From Asanoa ishikariensis (GTDB lineage Bacteria > Actinomycetota > Actinomycetes > Mycobacteriales > Micromonosporaceae): 64,000 nucleotides of DNA. Made by a program: the position numbers and the translations under genes. Below, piece after piece: positions 25,308 to 34,600 of this stretch. How positions within the stretch are numbered: position 1 is the first letter of the stretch; each line of letters opens with the position of its first letter. Below the pieces are notes generated by a model. That model had not been told where the DNA came from, made no database searches, and saw only the letters and a list, made by a program, of their open reading frames with translations. The stretch spans positions 1,240,001 to 1,304,000 of the forward strand of contig NZ_FNQB01000003.1 of assembly GCF_900107455.1 (NCBI RefSeq), given 5' to 3'.

Positions 25308-26291
25308 ATGAGAACGACGATGCGAGCAGCGGTCTGCGTACGCGCGGGTGGCCCTGAGGTCCTCGAGATTCGTGAACTGCCGGTGCCAGAGGTGCGCGAG
25401 GGCTGGAGTCTGGTGCGAGTGATGGCCGCCGGCCTGAACCGCTCGGAGTTGCGCACCCGCCAAGGGCATTCGCCGAGCGTCCGGTTCCCACGGGTGCTGG
25501 GGATCGAATGCGTGGGCGTCGTGGCGGCGTCGACCGATCCCGCGCTGCCGGAGGGGACGACCGTCGCGGCGGTGATGGGAGACATGGGCCGGGCGTTCGA
25601 CGGTGGTTATGCCGAGTACGCGCTGCTGCCGAACACGCTACTGATGCCGGTGGCCACCACGTTGCCCTGGGAGGTGCTGGCCGCGTTGCCGGAGACGTAC
25701 CTGACCGCGCAGGGCGCCTTGGACGCCCTGGGGATCCGGCCAGGTGAGCGCCTGCTCATCCGCGGCGGCACCTCATCGGTCGGCATGGCCGCCGCGTCGA
25801 TCGCGCACGGCTGCGGCGTCGAGGTCGCCGCGACGACCCGCCGGCCTGAGAAGGCCGGCGCGCTGGCCAAAGTCGGGGTCGACCACGTGCTCGTCGACGA
25901 CGGCGGGGCGCCGCGCACGCCGTGGCCCGAAGGTCCGGACCACGTTCTCGATCTCATCGGGACGAGTACGGTGCTCGACTCGCTGCGCCTGGTCCGCCGC
26001 GGCGGGACCGTCTGTGTGGCCGGGTCCCTGAGCGGATGGCTGATCCCGCAGTTCGAGCCGATCGCGATGATCCCCTCCGGAACCCGGCTCACGGCGTTCC
26101 ACAGCGACGACGCCAAGGGCAGCGCGGGCGCGGCCGTGCTCCAGCGGGTCGTCCGCAACGTCGAGGCCGGTGTCTACCAGCCGAACCTCGACACGGTCTT
26201 CGACCTGGACGACATCGTCGCGGCCCACCGGCACATGGAGGACAACCAGGCGGCGGGCAAAGTTGTCATGCTGCCTCGGCGCGCTACCTGA
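25308..26291 (+). CDS. Zinc-independent quinone oxidoreductase / MDR alcohol dehydrogenase-like protein
   Basis: The 327-aa MDR enzyme has the GroES-like N-terminal part (RAAVCVRAGGPEVLEIRELPVP) and a Rossmann domain with GGTSSVGMAAASIA near residue 150, which binds NAD(P)H. The Cys/His zinc ligands of true alcohol dehydrogenases are absent, which fits the quinone-oxidoreductase branch. The start could be ATG 25308, ATG 25320 or GTG 25290; 25308 has GGGGA nearby. It is divergent from the AraC gene. Substrate is unknown. Confidence 0.88.
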   Translation: MRTTMRAAVCVRAGGPEVLEIRELPVPEVREGWSLVRVMAAGLNRSELRTRQGHSPSVRFPRVLGIECVGVVAASTDPALPEGTTVAAVMGDMGRAFDGGYAEYALLPNTLLMPVATTLPWEVLAALPETYLTAQGALDALGIRPGERLLIRGGTSSVGMAAASIAHGCGVEVAATTRRPEKAGALAKVGVDHVLVDDGGAPRTPWPEGPDHVLDLIGTSTVLDSLRLVRRGGTVCVAGSLSGWLIPQFEPIAMIPSGTRLTAFHSDDAKGSAGAAVLQRVVRNVEAGVYQPNLDTVFDLDDIVAAHRHMEDNQAAGKVVMLPRRAT

Positions 26292-26328
26292 TGCCGTCGG
26301 CCACAGGCGGAGACTGAAGAATCGCGAC

Positions 26329-27057
26329 ATGGTCCGCCTTACGCGATTGCGGTCGGTCGACATGAACGCCCAGGTCCTGCCGAGCCGGCTGGGCGCGGAG
26401 AAGCCGCACCGGTGGAAGGCCGCCGACCGGTTCGCGAAGCACGGCGCGGTCGTCACCGAGCTGTACTCACGCGACCTGCTGCGAGGCGAGCCCGTACCCG
26501 CTCAGACGTGGTGGGTGCGCCTTCTGCCCGACGAGCAGGTCGGCGCGGCACGTTTCAGCGACCTTGCGATGTCCGTCGCAGATGGTTTCGGCGAGGTTCA
26601 CGAGGTGCCGTTCGACCCGGACGTGGTGGACCTCCCGGACCACCAGCGCCGCCTGGCCATCCTCGGCTTCGTGCAGGAGAACCTGTTGGCGCTCGCCGCA
26701 CTGCGGGGCTGGCCCCGGCAGCCGTTCGAGGACGCTTACCGGGCGTGTCTTGCCGACAACCTGCACCTGGAGCTTCTCGGTGCGGCAAAGGCCAGTCCAG
26801 ACCGCCGCCTTCGTGCTCGCGTGCGGTTCAGCCTGGACGGCAACGGCGACGGGTGGTCGGTGGTGGAGTTCCTGGACCGCGGTGACCGCGTGGTCGGGCG
26901 TAGCGAGGCGTTCGACAGCCCATGGGAGACACGCGGCTTTCGCCATATCGAGAAAAGCCTCCGCTGGCATGAGAACACCTCGGTGTCCCTGGTGCCGTGG
27001 TGGACAGTAGGCGACTGGGAGGGCCAGCGACGTCTCATCCCTAGCCCTGGGAACTGA
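26329..27057 (+). CDS. Hypothetical protein (242 aa)
   Basis: The protein has no signal peptide, no membrane helix and no motif I recognise. It contains QTWWVRLLPDEQVGAARF and the tail SLRWHENTSVSLVPWWTVGDWEG, both rich in Trp. Codon position GC bias is typical of real genes in this window and no competing frame makes sense. The start is either ATG 26329 (GAAG upstream) or ATG 26362. It follows the oxidoreductase by 37 bp and may share its transcript. Confidence 0.65.
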   Translation: MVRLTRLRSVDMNAQVLPSRLGAEKPHRWKAADRFAKHGAVVTELYSRDLLRGEPVPAQTWWVRLLPDEQVGAARFSDLAMSVADGFGEVHEVPFDPDVVDLPDHQRRLAILGFVQENLLALAALRGWPRQPFEDAYRACLADNLHLELLGAAKASPDRRLRARVRFSLDGNGDGWSVVEFLDRGDRVVGRSEAFDSPWETRGFRHIEKSLRWHENTSVSLVPWWTVGDWEGQRRLIPSPGN

Positions 27058-27067
27058 GTCGGCGGGG

Positions 27068-27370
27068 TCAGTCGTCCTGGCGGGCCTGGTTCTGGCGCAG
27101 CGCCTCTTCGAGCTGGTCCTCGAGGATGATGATGCGGCAGGCCGAAGCGATGTCCGTGCCCTCGTCGCACATCTCCCGAGCCCGCGCCGCCAGTCGTATC
27201 TGATAACGGGAGTAGCGGCGATGCCCGCCGTCGGAGCGCAGCGGCTCGATCAGCTTCGCCTCGCCGAGCTTGCGCAGGAAATCCGGCGAGCAGCCGACGA
27301 TCTCCGCAGCCCGGCCCATCGTGTAGGCGGGGTAATCCTCATCATCAAGCCGGTTTTCGGGTTGGCCCAT
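27068..27370 (-). CDS. MerR-like DNA-binding protein (100 aa)
   Basis: This small regulator starts at ATG 27370 directly behind GGAGG. A MerR-type winged helix covers residues 14-70 (YTMGRAAEIVGCSPDFLRKLGEAKLI, then RRYSRYQIRLAARARE). The tail IIILEDQLEEALRQNQ is a dimerisation coiled coil. There is no ligand-binding domain, so it belongs to the short MerR/BldC-like proteins common in actinomycetes. Its target is unknown. A strong hairpin lies in its leader. Confidence 0.85.
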   Translation of the reverse strand: MGQPENRLDDEDYPAYTMGRAAEIVGCSPDFLRKLGEAKLIEPLRSDGGHRRYSRYQIRLAARAREMCDEGTDIASACRIIILEDQLEEALRQNQARQDD

Positions 27371-27387
27371 GTACACCTCCGTGGCGA

Positions 27388-27416
27388 GGGCCCCGGCGCT
27401 GGAAGCGCCGGGGCCC
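27388..27416 (-). terminator. 13-bp GC hairpin just upstream of the MerR-like gene
   Basis: GGGCCCCGGCGCT (27388-27400) pairs perfectly with AGCGCCGGGGCCC (27404-27416) across a 3-base loop. In the minus-strand mRNA it ends 17 bases before the ATG, leaving the ribosome site free. It could be an old terminator or a leader attenuator. Confidence 0.6.
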
Positions 27417-27420
27417 AAGG

Positions 27421-27991
27421 GTTGCGGGTCAGAAACACCATCTACCGACAGAACGTCGGCTTGTCGTATCCACACCAAGCCTCGCTGAGGCTTTCGGGTG
27501 CGAGGATCGCATAAGCGTGACCGGAGACCACCTCTCGTTCGATGGAAACAGCGGTGTCCGCCCCTGAGCCCGTCAATGCGGCCGGCGGCGGGCGATCCAA
27601 CGGTGCGCAGCCCTCCCTTTCCTCTGACTTCATCCTTCTTACTCGTGCTGTCCGCCGGTGTCGGAACCCCACGCGACTTCATGGCCCCGGCACGTGCGAC
27701 GAACGGTATTGCCCTGGCGGAGCCCTGAAACTGCCTCAGCCCCACCAGCTCTGCGCCCGGACCGCGAATCACAACCCGGGGTACTGCCGTACCTGACTTC
27801 CTGCCGTGCCGAGCGGGCCCTGAGAACCTCGGCCCTGCTCCTTCGCCTCGTGCGGGCGGGTGCGTCAGCGTCTTTGTTGTTCCTCTCTCGACCAGAGGAA
27901 CGTTAACCGATGCCAACGAGCATGTCTAGGTTTTCGAGCACAGATTTCCTGCGTGTCGGCCAGCAGGGTCCCGCCCTGTGCCTTCGACGAA
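27421..27991. other. 571-bp stretch without a confident gene
   Basis: Frames on both strands are open for 70-180 codons, but none has a ribosome site with plausible protein sequence. Base composition here is lower in GC than around it (for example TTTCCTCTGACTTC near 27620). A minus-strand reading ending ESLSEAWCGYDKPTFCR (stop near 27442) looks faintly protein-like but has no recognisable family. I regard the segment as decayed or regulatory DNA. Confidence 0.4.
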
Positions 27992-28885
27992 CTAGGCCAG
28001 GATGGAACCCGGTCGCGTGGCGAGGCGTTCGCGGAGCAGCGCGAGCGCCGCGGGCAGGGTGTCGTCGGGGGTGGTCTCGACGGTGGGTATCACTCCCACG
28101 CCCTCCCAGTTGCCGCCCGTCACCGGGGATACCGAGCGGGCGACCGGGACCGTCAGCTCCAGGTGGTCGTCGATCCGGAAGCCTTGTCGGGGGTGGGCGC
28201 CGCCGCGGCTGCGTTGACCGACCACGGTCGCCCGACCCGTCTGCTGCAGGTCGTAGGCGAGTTGTTCGCCGCCGGAGAACGTGGTGCCGCTGATCAGCAC
28301 GGCGAGCGGCTTGTCCGGACCGAAACGGCGGCCTGGCGCGTACGGGTGGGTCCAGGCCTGCGCCACGCGGCCGGTGGTGCGTTCGAACAGGCCGCTGATC
28401 TCCACCGGCGCGGCGCCGAACAGGTAGCCGCAGATGAACGTGACCATCGACGGTTCGCCGCCCAGGCAGCCGCGTAGGTCGAGAACCAGGGCGTCGGCCG
28501 GCGCGACGAGCGTCATCGCAGCCGCGATCGCCTCGCCGGAGACGACCGTCGGGAAGAGCACCGGGCGCAGGTCGAGATGGGCGATGCCGTCGTCGAGGCG
28601 TTGGACGGCGGCGACGCCACCGCCGGTGCGATCCGCCCAGGCGGCCATCGTGGCGAGGTCGGTCTCGTCGTCACCGTGACCGTCCGGCAACGGGTCCTCG
28701 TGGTGGATCAACCGGAGGTGCTTGTCGCCGTTGACCGACTGGAGGGACCGCGTGACGGCGTCGGCGAGGGCCGCGCGGTCGACGGGAAAGGCCGTGGATT
28801 CGAGCACCCCGACCACCTCGCGGGCCACGTCAGGAAAGACGTAGTGCCTCGACATCAGGTCGACGACCTGCTTAACGATCTCCAT
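27992..28885 (-). CDS. S41-family (tail-specific protease/IRBP-like) peptidase
   Basis: The 297-aa protein carries an N-terminal helical cap (MEIVKQVVDLMSRHYVFPDV) and the S41 catalytic core: LVLDLRGCLGGEP near residue 130, the nucleophile loop ISGTTFSGGEQLAYDLQ near 210 (Ser of FSGGE) and ATVVGQRSRGGAH near 230. It lacks a signal peptide and PDZ domain, as in the small cytoplasmic S41 hydrolases. ATG 28885 has no ribosome site, so a leaderless transcript or an upstream start is possible. It is divergent from an ArsR gene with a shared operator. A decayed copy of this gene is found near 38950. Confidence 0.85.
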   Translation of the reverse strand: MEIVKQVVDLMSRHYVFPDVAREVVGVLESTAFPVDRAALADAVTRSLQSVNGDKHLRLIHHEDPLPDGHGDDETDLATMAAWADRTGGGVAAVQRLDDGIAHLDLRPVLFPTVVSGEAIAAAMTLVAPADALVLDLRGCLGGEPSMVTFICGYLFGAAPVEISGLFERTTGRVAQAWTHPYAPGRRFGPDKPLAVLISGTTFSGGEQLAYDLQQTGRATVVGQRSRGGAHPRQGFRIDDHLELTVPVARSVSPVTGGNWEGVGVIPTVETTPDDTLPAALALLRERLATRPGSILA

Positions 28886-28895
28886 GAACGAAAGA

Positions 28896-28911
28896 GTCAA
28901 GAGTTCTTGAC
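28896..28911. promoter_or_regulatory. ArsR operator candidate between S41 and ArsR genes
   Basis: GTCAAGAGTTCTTGAC has exact 7-bp arms (GTCAAGA / TCTTGAC) around two bases. A second overlapping dyad, TTGAC-CCTTT-GTCAA, follows. The site lies 11 bases from the S41 start and 31 from the ArsR start, where it could control both. Confidence 0.65.
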
Positions 28912-28941
28912 CCTTTGTCAAGCCCCTGGTTCGCTGGTCCC

Positions 28942-29472
28942 ATGACCCACGGACCACCGGCCCAGACGCTCGAAACCCGGCACTTCAAGGCCTTGTCCCA
29001 CCCGATGCGGCACCGGCTGCTCTTCGCCCTCGGCGAGAAGCCGGCCACCACCAGCCAGCTCGCGGCCTCGTTCGCGACGCGAAAAGGCAACATCGCCCAC
29101 CACCTGCGGGTGCTGCTGGAGGCGGGCCTGGTCCGTCCGGCGGGAACACAGCGGGTACGCGGCGGCGTCGAGCAGTATTACGAGCGGACCGCACGGGCCG
29201 TCCACCTGCCCAGCGAGCACTACGTCGAGCATCTCCCGACGGCGTTCCGGGCCATCGCCGACGAGATCGCGACCGCGCAGGAGGAACCGGTGCTCGTGCT
29301 GCGGTACCTGCACCTGAGCCCCGATCAGGCGGCACGGATCACCGAGACCCTCAACGCGATAGCCCACGAGACCCAGGACGCGGGCGCCGACCACCCGCGC
29401 TACGGCGTCCTACTAGGACTCTTCCAGCCTGCCGTGAACGCCTCTGTCACACCGCGATTCGCGAGCCCATGA
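28942..29472 (+). CDS. ArsR-type winged-helix regulator
   Basis: The 176-aa protein has a winged helix-turn-helix at residues 12-75 (KALSHPMRHRLLFALGEKPATTSQLA, then RKGNIAHHLRVLLEAGLV). A C-terminal helical region with VLRYLHLSPDQAARITETL follows. No metal-binding Cys pair is visible, so it belongs to the non-metal ArsR/HTH_20 group. It is divergent from the S41 peptidase. Its 3' end overlaps the convergent kup gene by 26 bp. Confidence 0.88.
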   Translation: MTHGPPAQTLETRHFKALSHPMRHRLLFALGEKPATTSQLAASFATRKGNIAHHLRVLLEAGLVRPAGTQRVRGGVEQYYERTARAVHLPSEHYVEHLPTAFRAIADEIATAQEEPVLVLRYLHLSPDQAARITETLNAIAHETQDAGADHPRYGVLLGLFQPAVNASVTPRFASP

Positions 29473-31378
29473 TGACCGTGCGCTCGCGCGGCAGGCCGAA
29501 GTACTCGGCGGCGTCCGCCGTCACGTACGACGTGGCGATGAACAACCGCTTGCGCCAGCCGGCCATGGTCGGCTCGTCGCCGCGGGTCAGCTCGATCTTC
29601 GACAGGAAGTACGAGGCGCCGTCGAGCGAGACCAGTCCCTCGGTGCGGTCCGGATCGAGCAGGGCGAGGGTCGCGGGCACGTTCGGCGTCTCGATGTAGC
29701 CGAACCGGGCGACGACGTGGACGATCCCGTCCCCCGCGAACCCGAGGTCGTCGACCACGATCCGTTCGCTGTCCGGCACGTACGGCACGGTGTCCGTCTC
29801 GATGGACAGGATCACCACGTGCTCGTGCAGGACGTGGTTGTGTTCGACGTTGGCCCGCAGCGCCAGCGGCGCGGTCTCCTTGCCCCGGTTGAGGAACACG
29901 GCGGCGCCCGGCACCCGCGTGAACCTCGCCGGCTCGTCGTGCAGCGCGGTGACGAACTCGCGCAGCGGGCCCTCCGCCAGGCCGCGTTCGCGGGTGACCA
30001 CTTCGCGTCCGCGCGACCAGGTCGTCATCACCGCGAACGCGGTCAGCCCGATCAGCAACGGCAGCCAGGCCCCGTGCAGCAGCTTGGTGAGGTTGGCGGC
30101 GAAGAACAGCAGGTCGATGGCCAGCAGGACACCGCCGCCGGTCAGCACCAGCCACAACGGCTTCCGGAAGCGGACCCGGGCCAGATAGAAGAAGAGCAGC
30201 GTGGTGATCGTGATGGTCCCGACGACGGCCATGCCGAAGGCGTACGCGAGGGCGGCCGAGGTGCGGAACGCGAAGACGAGCGTCAGCACAGAGACCATCA
30301 GCAGCCAGTTGATCCACGGTACGTAGATCTGGCCGATCGTCGACTCCGAGGTGTGCGCGATCCGCAGCCTGGGCAGGTAGCCGAGCTGCGCCGCCTGGGA
30401 CGCGACCGAGAAGGCGCCGGTGATGACGGCCTGCGAGGCGATGACGGTCGCCGCGGTCGCCAGGATGACCATCGGCAGGCGAGCCCAGTCGGGGGTCAGC
30501 AGGAAGAACGGGCTGCTGATCGCGCTTTCGTCCGAGAGGATCAGCGCTCCCTGGCCGAAGTAGCTGAGCACGCACGCCGGCAGCACCAGCGACAGCCAGC
30601 CGCGGGTGATCGCCCTGCGCCCGAAATGGCCCATGTCGGCGTAGAGGGCCTCGGCGCCGGTGACGGCGAGCACGACCGCGGCCAGCGCGAAGAACGCGAT
30701 GTGGAAGTGCCCGGCCAGGAAGCTGATCGCGTACGTCGGCGACAGCGCCATCAGGATCTCGGGGTTCTGGACGATCCCACCGACGCCGCAGGCGGCGATG
30801 GCGACGAACCAGGCGATCATCACCGGGCCGAAGAACCGGCCGACGGCAGCCGTGCCCTGCCGCTGGACGAGGAAGAGCAACACGATGATGACCGCGGTGA
30901 TCGGTACGACCGCGTCGTCGAGGCCGGGCTGCACGATCTTGAGGCCCTCGACGGCCGACAGCACGGAGATCGCAGGCGTGATCATGCTGTCGCCGAAGAA
31001 GAGCGCGGCACCGAACACCCCGAGCGCGGCGAGCACCAGAGCGGCGCGGCGCCCACGTCCACCGGCCAGACGGCGGAGCAGGGTGATCAGGGCCATGATG
31101 CCGCCCTGTCCCTGATTGCTGACCCGCATCACCAGCGTCACGTAGGTGAGCGTGACGATCAGCATGACCGACCAGAACACGAGCGACACGACGCCGTACA
31201 CGTTGTCGGTGCTGACCGGCACCGGGTGCGGGTCGGCCGGGTTGAAGACGGTCTGGATCGTGTAGATCGGGCTGGTCCCGATGTCGCCGAAGACGACACC
31301 GAGCGCGCCGACCACCACGGCCGCGCGCACCACGTCCCGGCCGCCGGCTTTCTTCGCCGGCGACGATTCTGTGCTCAC
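29447..31378 (-). CDS. kup: Potassium uptake protein Kup
   Basis: The 643-aa protein is a full-length KUP/HAK/KT transporter, with 12 membrane helices in residues 15-450 and a cytoplasmic C-terminal domain. The family motif GVVFGDIGTSPIYT lies at residues 27-40 and SNQGQGGIMALITLL near 110. It imports K+ by proton symport at low osmolarity or low pH. GTG 31378 follows GGGGGGAACGA. No c-di-AMP riboswitch was recognised upstream. Two copies of CGTCAAGA with 11-bp period (31439-31457) lie in the leader region and could be a regulator site. Confidence 0.95.
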   Translation of the reverse strand: MSTESSPAKKAGGRDVVRAAVVVGALGVVFGDIGTSPIYTIQTVFNPADPHPVPVSTDNVYGVVSLVFWSVMLIVTLTYVTLVMRVSNQGQGGIMALITLLRRLAGGRGRRAALVLAALGVFGAALFFGDSMITPAISVLSAVEGLKIVQPGLDDAVVPITAVIIVLLFLVQRQGTAAVGRFFGPVMIAWFVAIAACGVGGIVQNPEILMALSPTYAISFLAGHFHIAFFALAAVVLAVTGAEALYADMGHFGRRAITRGWLSLVLPACVLSYFGQGALILSDESAISSPFFLLTPDWARLPMVILATAATVIASQAVITGAFSVASQAAQLGYLPRLRIAHTSESTIGQIYVPWINWLLMVSVLTLVFAFRTSAALAYAFGMAVVGTITITTLLFFYLARVRFRKPLWLVLTGGGVLLAIDLLFFAANLTKLLHGAWLPLLIGLTAFAVMTTWSRGREVVTRERGLAEGPLREFVTALHDEPARFTRVPGAAVFLNRGKETAPLALRANVEHNHVLHEHVVILSIETDTVPYVPDSERIVVDDLGFAGDGIVHVVARFGYIETPNVPATLALLDPDRTEGLVSLDGASYFLSKIELTRGDEPTMAGWRKRLFIATSYVTADAAEYFGLPRERTVIMGSRIAV

Positions 31379-31689
31379 TCGTTCCCCCCGAGGTCGCGAT
31401 ACCGGGCCTCATCCTGCCGGTTCGGAGGCGGATCGCGGCGTCAAGAAATCGTCAAGATTCACCCCGCGGACCCACGCGGGCGAACCTGCCGGGAATGCTG
31501 CCGGTCGCTTGCCCGGATCCCGGGCGACGGCGCTGGTCAGCGCGGTGGGGGCGACGTTGAATATCGATCAAGTCGCGATGGGGCCAGTGTGCCGTACGGT
31601 ACTGCTCCGGCGGGGTGCGAAAAGGGCGCGGCCCATCCATGCACGTGGATAATGCACGCCGTGGCGGCTCGGGCTAGACGGAGACGGTC
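31379..31689. other. Divergent promoter region between kup and the XRE-SARP regulator
   Basis: This 311-bp stretch holds no gene. It contains a direct repeat CGTCAAGA at 31439-31446 and 31450-31457 (11-bp period, one face of the helix), the pattern expected of response-regulator or SARP sites. A GTGCCGTACGGTAC dyad lies near 31590. Neither can be assigned to a protein. Confidence 0.4.
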
Positions 31690-34600
31690 GTGAGCGAGGA
31701 CCATGCGGCACACGTCGGGGCGGCGATCCGCCGGCATCGGACGGCGGCCGGGCTGACCCAGCAGGAGCTCGCCCAGCGCGCGGGCCTGAGCGTGCGCTCA
31801 CTGCGCGAGATCGAGCAGGGCCGGGTCGGCCGGCCGCGGTCGAGTTCGGTTCGCGGACTGCTCGACGCGCTGGCGCTGCCCGCCGACGAGGGTGCGGCGC
31901 TGCTTTCTCCCTCGACCGCCGCACGCAGACTGCGGGTGGGCGTGCTCGGGCCGTTGGACGTCGTCGTCAACGGATCGAATGTGGACCTTCAGTCCGTGCG
32001 GCAGCGCACTGTGCTCGCGCTGTTCGCCCTGCACCACGGTCGGACCGTTCCGGTCGACGACATCATCGACGCGCTGTGGGGCGACCAGCCACCCCGGACC
32101 GCGCGCAACCTGGTGCAGCTCTACGTCGGCGAGGTGCGGACGCTGCTCGAGCCGGCCGGGCATACCGTGCGGTTCGCCGGGAGCGGTTACGCGGCCGAAC
32201 TGGGCGACCAGGAGGTCGACCTGGCGCGGTTCGACGATCTTGAGACGCGGGCACGGGCCGCGTGGTCGGACGGCGACGCGGAGCAGGCGGCCAGGCTGTA
32301 CGCGGACGCGCTGGGCTTCTGGCGCGGTCCGGCACTGGTCGATGCGGGAGACCGGCTGCGCCACCATCCGGCCGCCATCGCCGCCGGGCAGCGGCGGATC
32401 GCCGCCACCGTCGCGTTCGCCGACGCCGCCATCGCGCTCGGCGCCGGCGAGCGGGCGATTCCCGCCCTGCGGGCGATGTGCCGGGAAGAGCCTCTCCACG
32501 AGGCGGTCCACGGCCGGCTGATGCTCGCGCTCGCGGCCGCCGACGAGCGGGCCGCCGCCCTGCAGGTGTTCGCGGACCTGCGCGCGGTGCTCGCGGACGA
32601 GCTCGGGGTCGAGCCGGGCGCCGCGCTCGCCGACATCCACCTGCGGATCCTGCGTAACGGGCGGCCCGTGACCGGCGCGGCGCCGCCGGATCGGCCCGCG
32701 CGCCAGCTCCCGGCCCCGCCGTCGCCGTTCGTCGGTCGCACCGGCCAACTGGCGGCGCTCGACCAGTTGCTGACCGGGGACCTGGTGGCCGTGATCGCCG
32801 GCACCGCCGGGGCCGGCAAGACCGCGCTGGCCGTCCATTGGGCGCACAGGGTCGCCGAGGAGTTCCCGGACGGTCAGCTCTACCTGAACCTGCGCGGATA
32901 CGACCCCGACACACCGCTGAACCCTGGCGACGCGCTGGCACGGCTCCTCGCCGGCCTCGGTGTGCCCGGCGAGACGGTCGCGGCGACGGTCGACGAGCGG
33001 GCCGCACAGCTCCGCACGGAGCTGGCCGGCCGGCGCGTGTTGATGCTGCTCGACAACGCGGGCACGGCCGAGCAGGTCCGGCCGCTGCTGCCGGGCACCG
33101 CCGGGTGTGCCGTCGTGGTCACCAGCCGCGACGACCTGGCGGGTCTGGTCGCCGAGCGGGGCGCCCGGCGAGTCGACCTCGACCTGTTGCCGGAGGCGGA
33201 GTCCGCCCTGCTGCTCCGGCGGCTGATCGGCGCCCGCGCCGAGGCCGCGCCGGACGCCGTCGCACGGCTCGCCCGGCAGTGCGCGCACCTGCCGCTGGCG
33301 CTGCGGGTCGCGGCCGAACTGGCCGCCGCCCGGGCGGAGTCGTCACTCGCCGACCTCGCCGGCGAGCTGGCCGACCACCACGAGCGGCTGCGATCGCTGG
33401 ATGCCGGTGGTGATCCCAGAGCCGCGGTCGCCACTGTCTTCTCCTGGTCGACGCGGCAGCTCGCGGCGGACACCGCCCGCACGTTCCGGCTGCTCGGGCT
33501 CCACCCGGGAGCGAACATCGACGCGTACGCCGCGGCGGCGTTGGCCGGCACCAGCCCCCGCCAGGCGCGTCACGACCTGGCCGCACTCGGCCGCGCGCAC
33601 CTCACCCAGGTGAGCGACGGCGGCCGGCACGGCATGCACGACCTCCTGCGCGCGTACGCCATGCGGCTCAGCGGAGAGCTGGACGGCGTCCGGCAGAGCG
33701 TGGCGGCGCGCGGCCGGCTCCTCGACTTCTACCTGGCTACCGCGGCGGCGGCGATGGACACGCTGCATCCGGCCGAGGCGCACAGAAGGCCGCGCGTGCC
33801 CGCGTCACCGACGCCGATGCCCGACCTGCCCGATGCCGCGGCCGCGCTGGCCTGGCTCGACGCCGAACGGCCCACATTGGTCGCGGTGACCGCGCACGCG
33901 GCCGCTCACGGGTTCGGCAGCCACGCCACCCGCCTCGCCACCGTGCTGTTCCGGTACCTCGAAGGCAGCCACTTCGCCGACGCGTCGATCATCTACCGCC
34001 ATGCCCTGGCCGCCGCGAGACACGACCGCGACCGCGCCGCGCAGGCGGACGCCCTGCACGGTCTGGGCTGCTTCCACTTCAAGTGCGGGCACTTCGACCT
34101 GGCGGCCCGCTACCTGCGTACCGCCCGGGAGCATTTCCGGCACGTCGGCGACCGTGGCGGCGAGGCACGCGCGCTGAACAACCTCGGCAGCGTCGAGCAG
34201 TGGCGCGGGCGGTACGACGCGGCCGCAGAGCTCCACCAGCGCGCCCTGAACCGCTTCCTGGACGTCGGGGACCAGGTCGGTCAGGCGCGGGCCCTGTCCA
34301 ACCTCGGCCGGACCGAGTACCGGCTGGGACGCCTGGACGCCGCCGCCGGACACCTGCGACAGGCGCTCGCCCTGTGCCGGACCATCGCGGACGCACCCGG
34401 CGAGGCCGAGGCGCTCGACCGGCTCGGCAGCGTCGAGCATCAACGGGGCCACCACAGCCGGGCCGCCGAATACCATCTGCGGTCGCTGCGGCTGCACCAG
34501 CGCAACGGCGACCGCAGCGGCGAGGCGTCCACGATGACCAACCTCGGCACCGTCTACCCGGAGCTCGGCCGGCATGCCGAAGCGGCCGACCTGCTGCACC

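Noticed and set aside
31379-31689. c-di-AMP (ydaO-type) riboswitch before kup
   Set aside because: I could not find the conserved blocks of that riboswitch in the leader.
29717-31693. Plus-strand open frame of 658 codons
   Set aside because: It lies fully antisense to kup; composition is highly charged and typical of GC-rich shadow frames.
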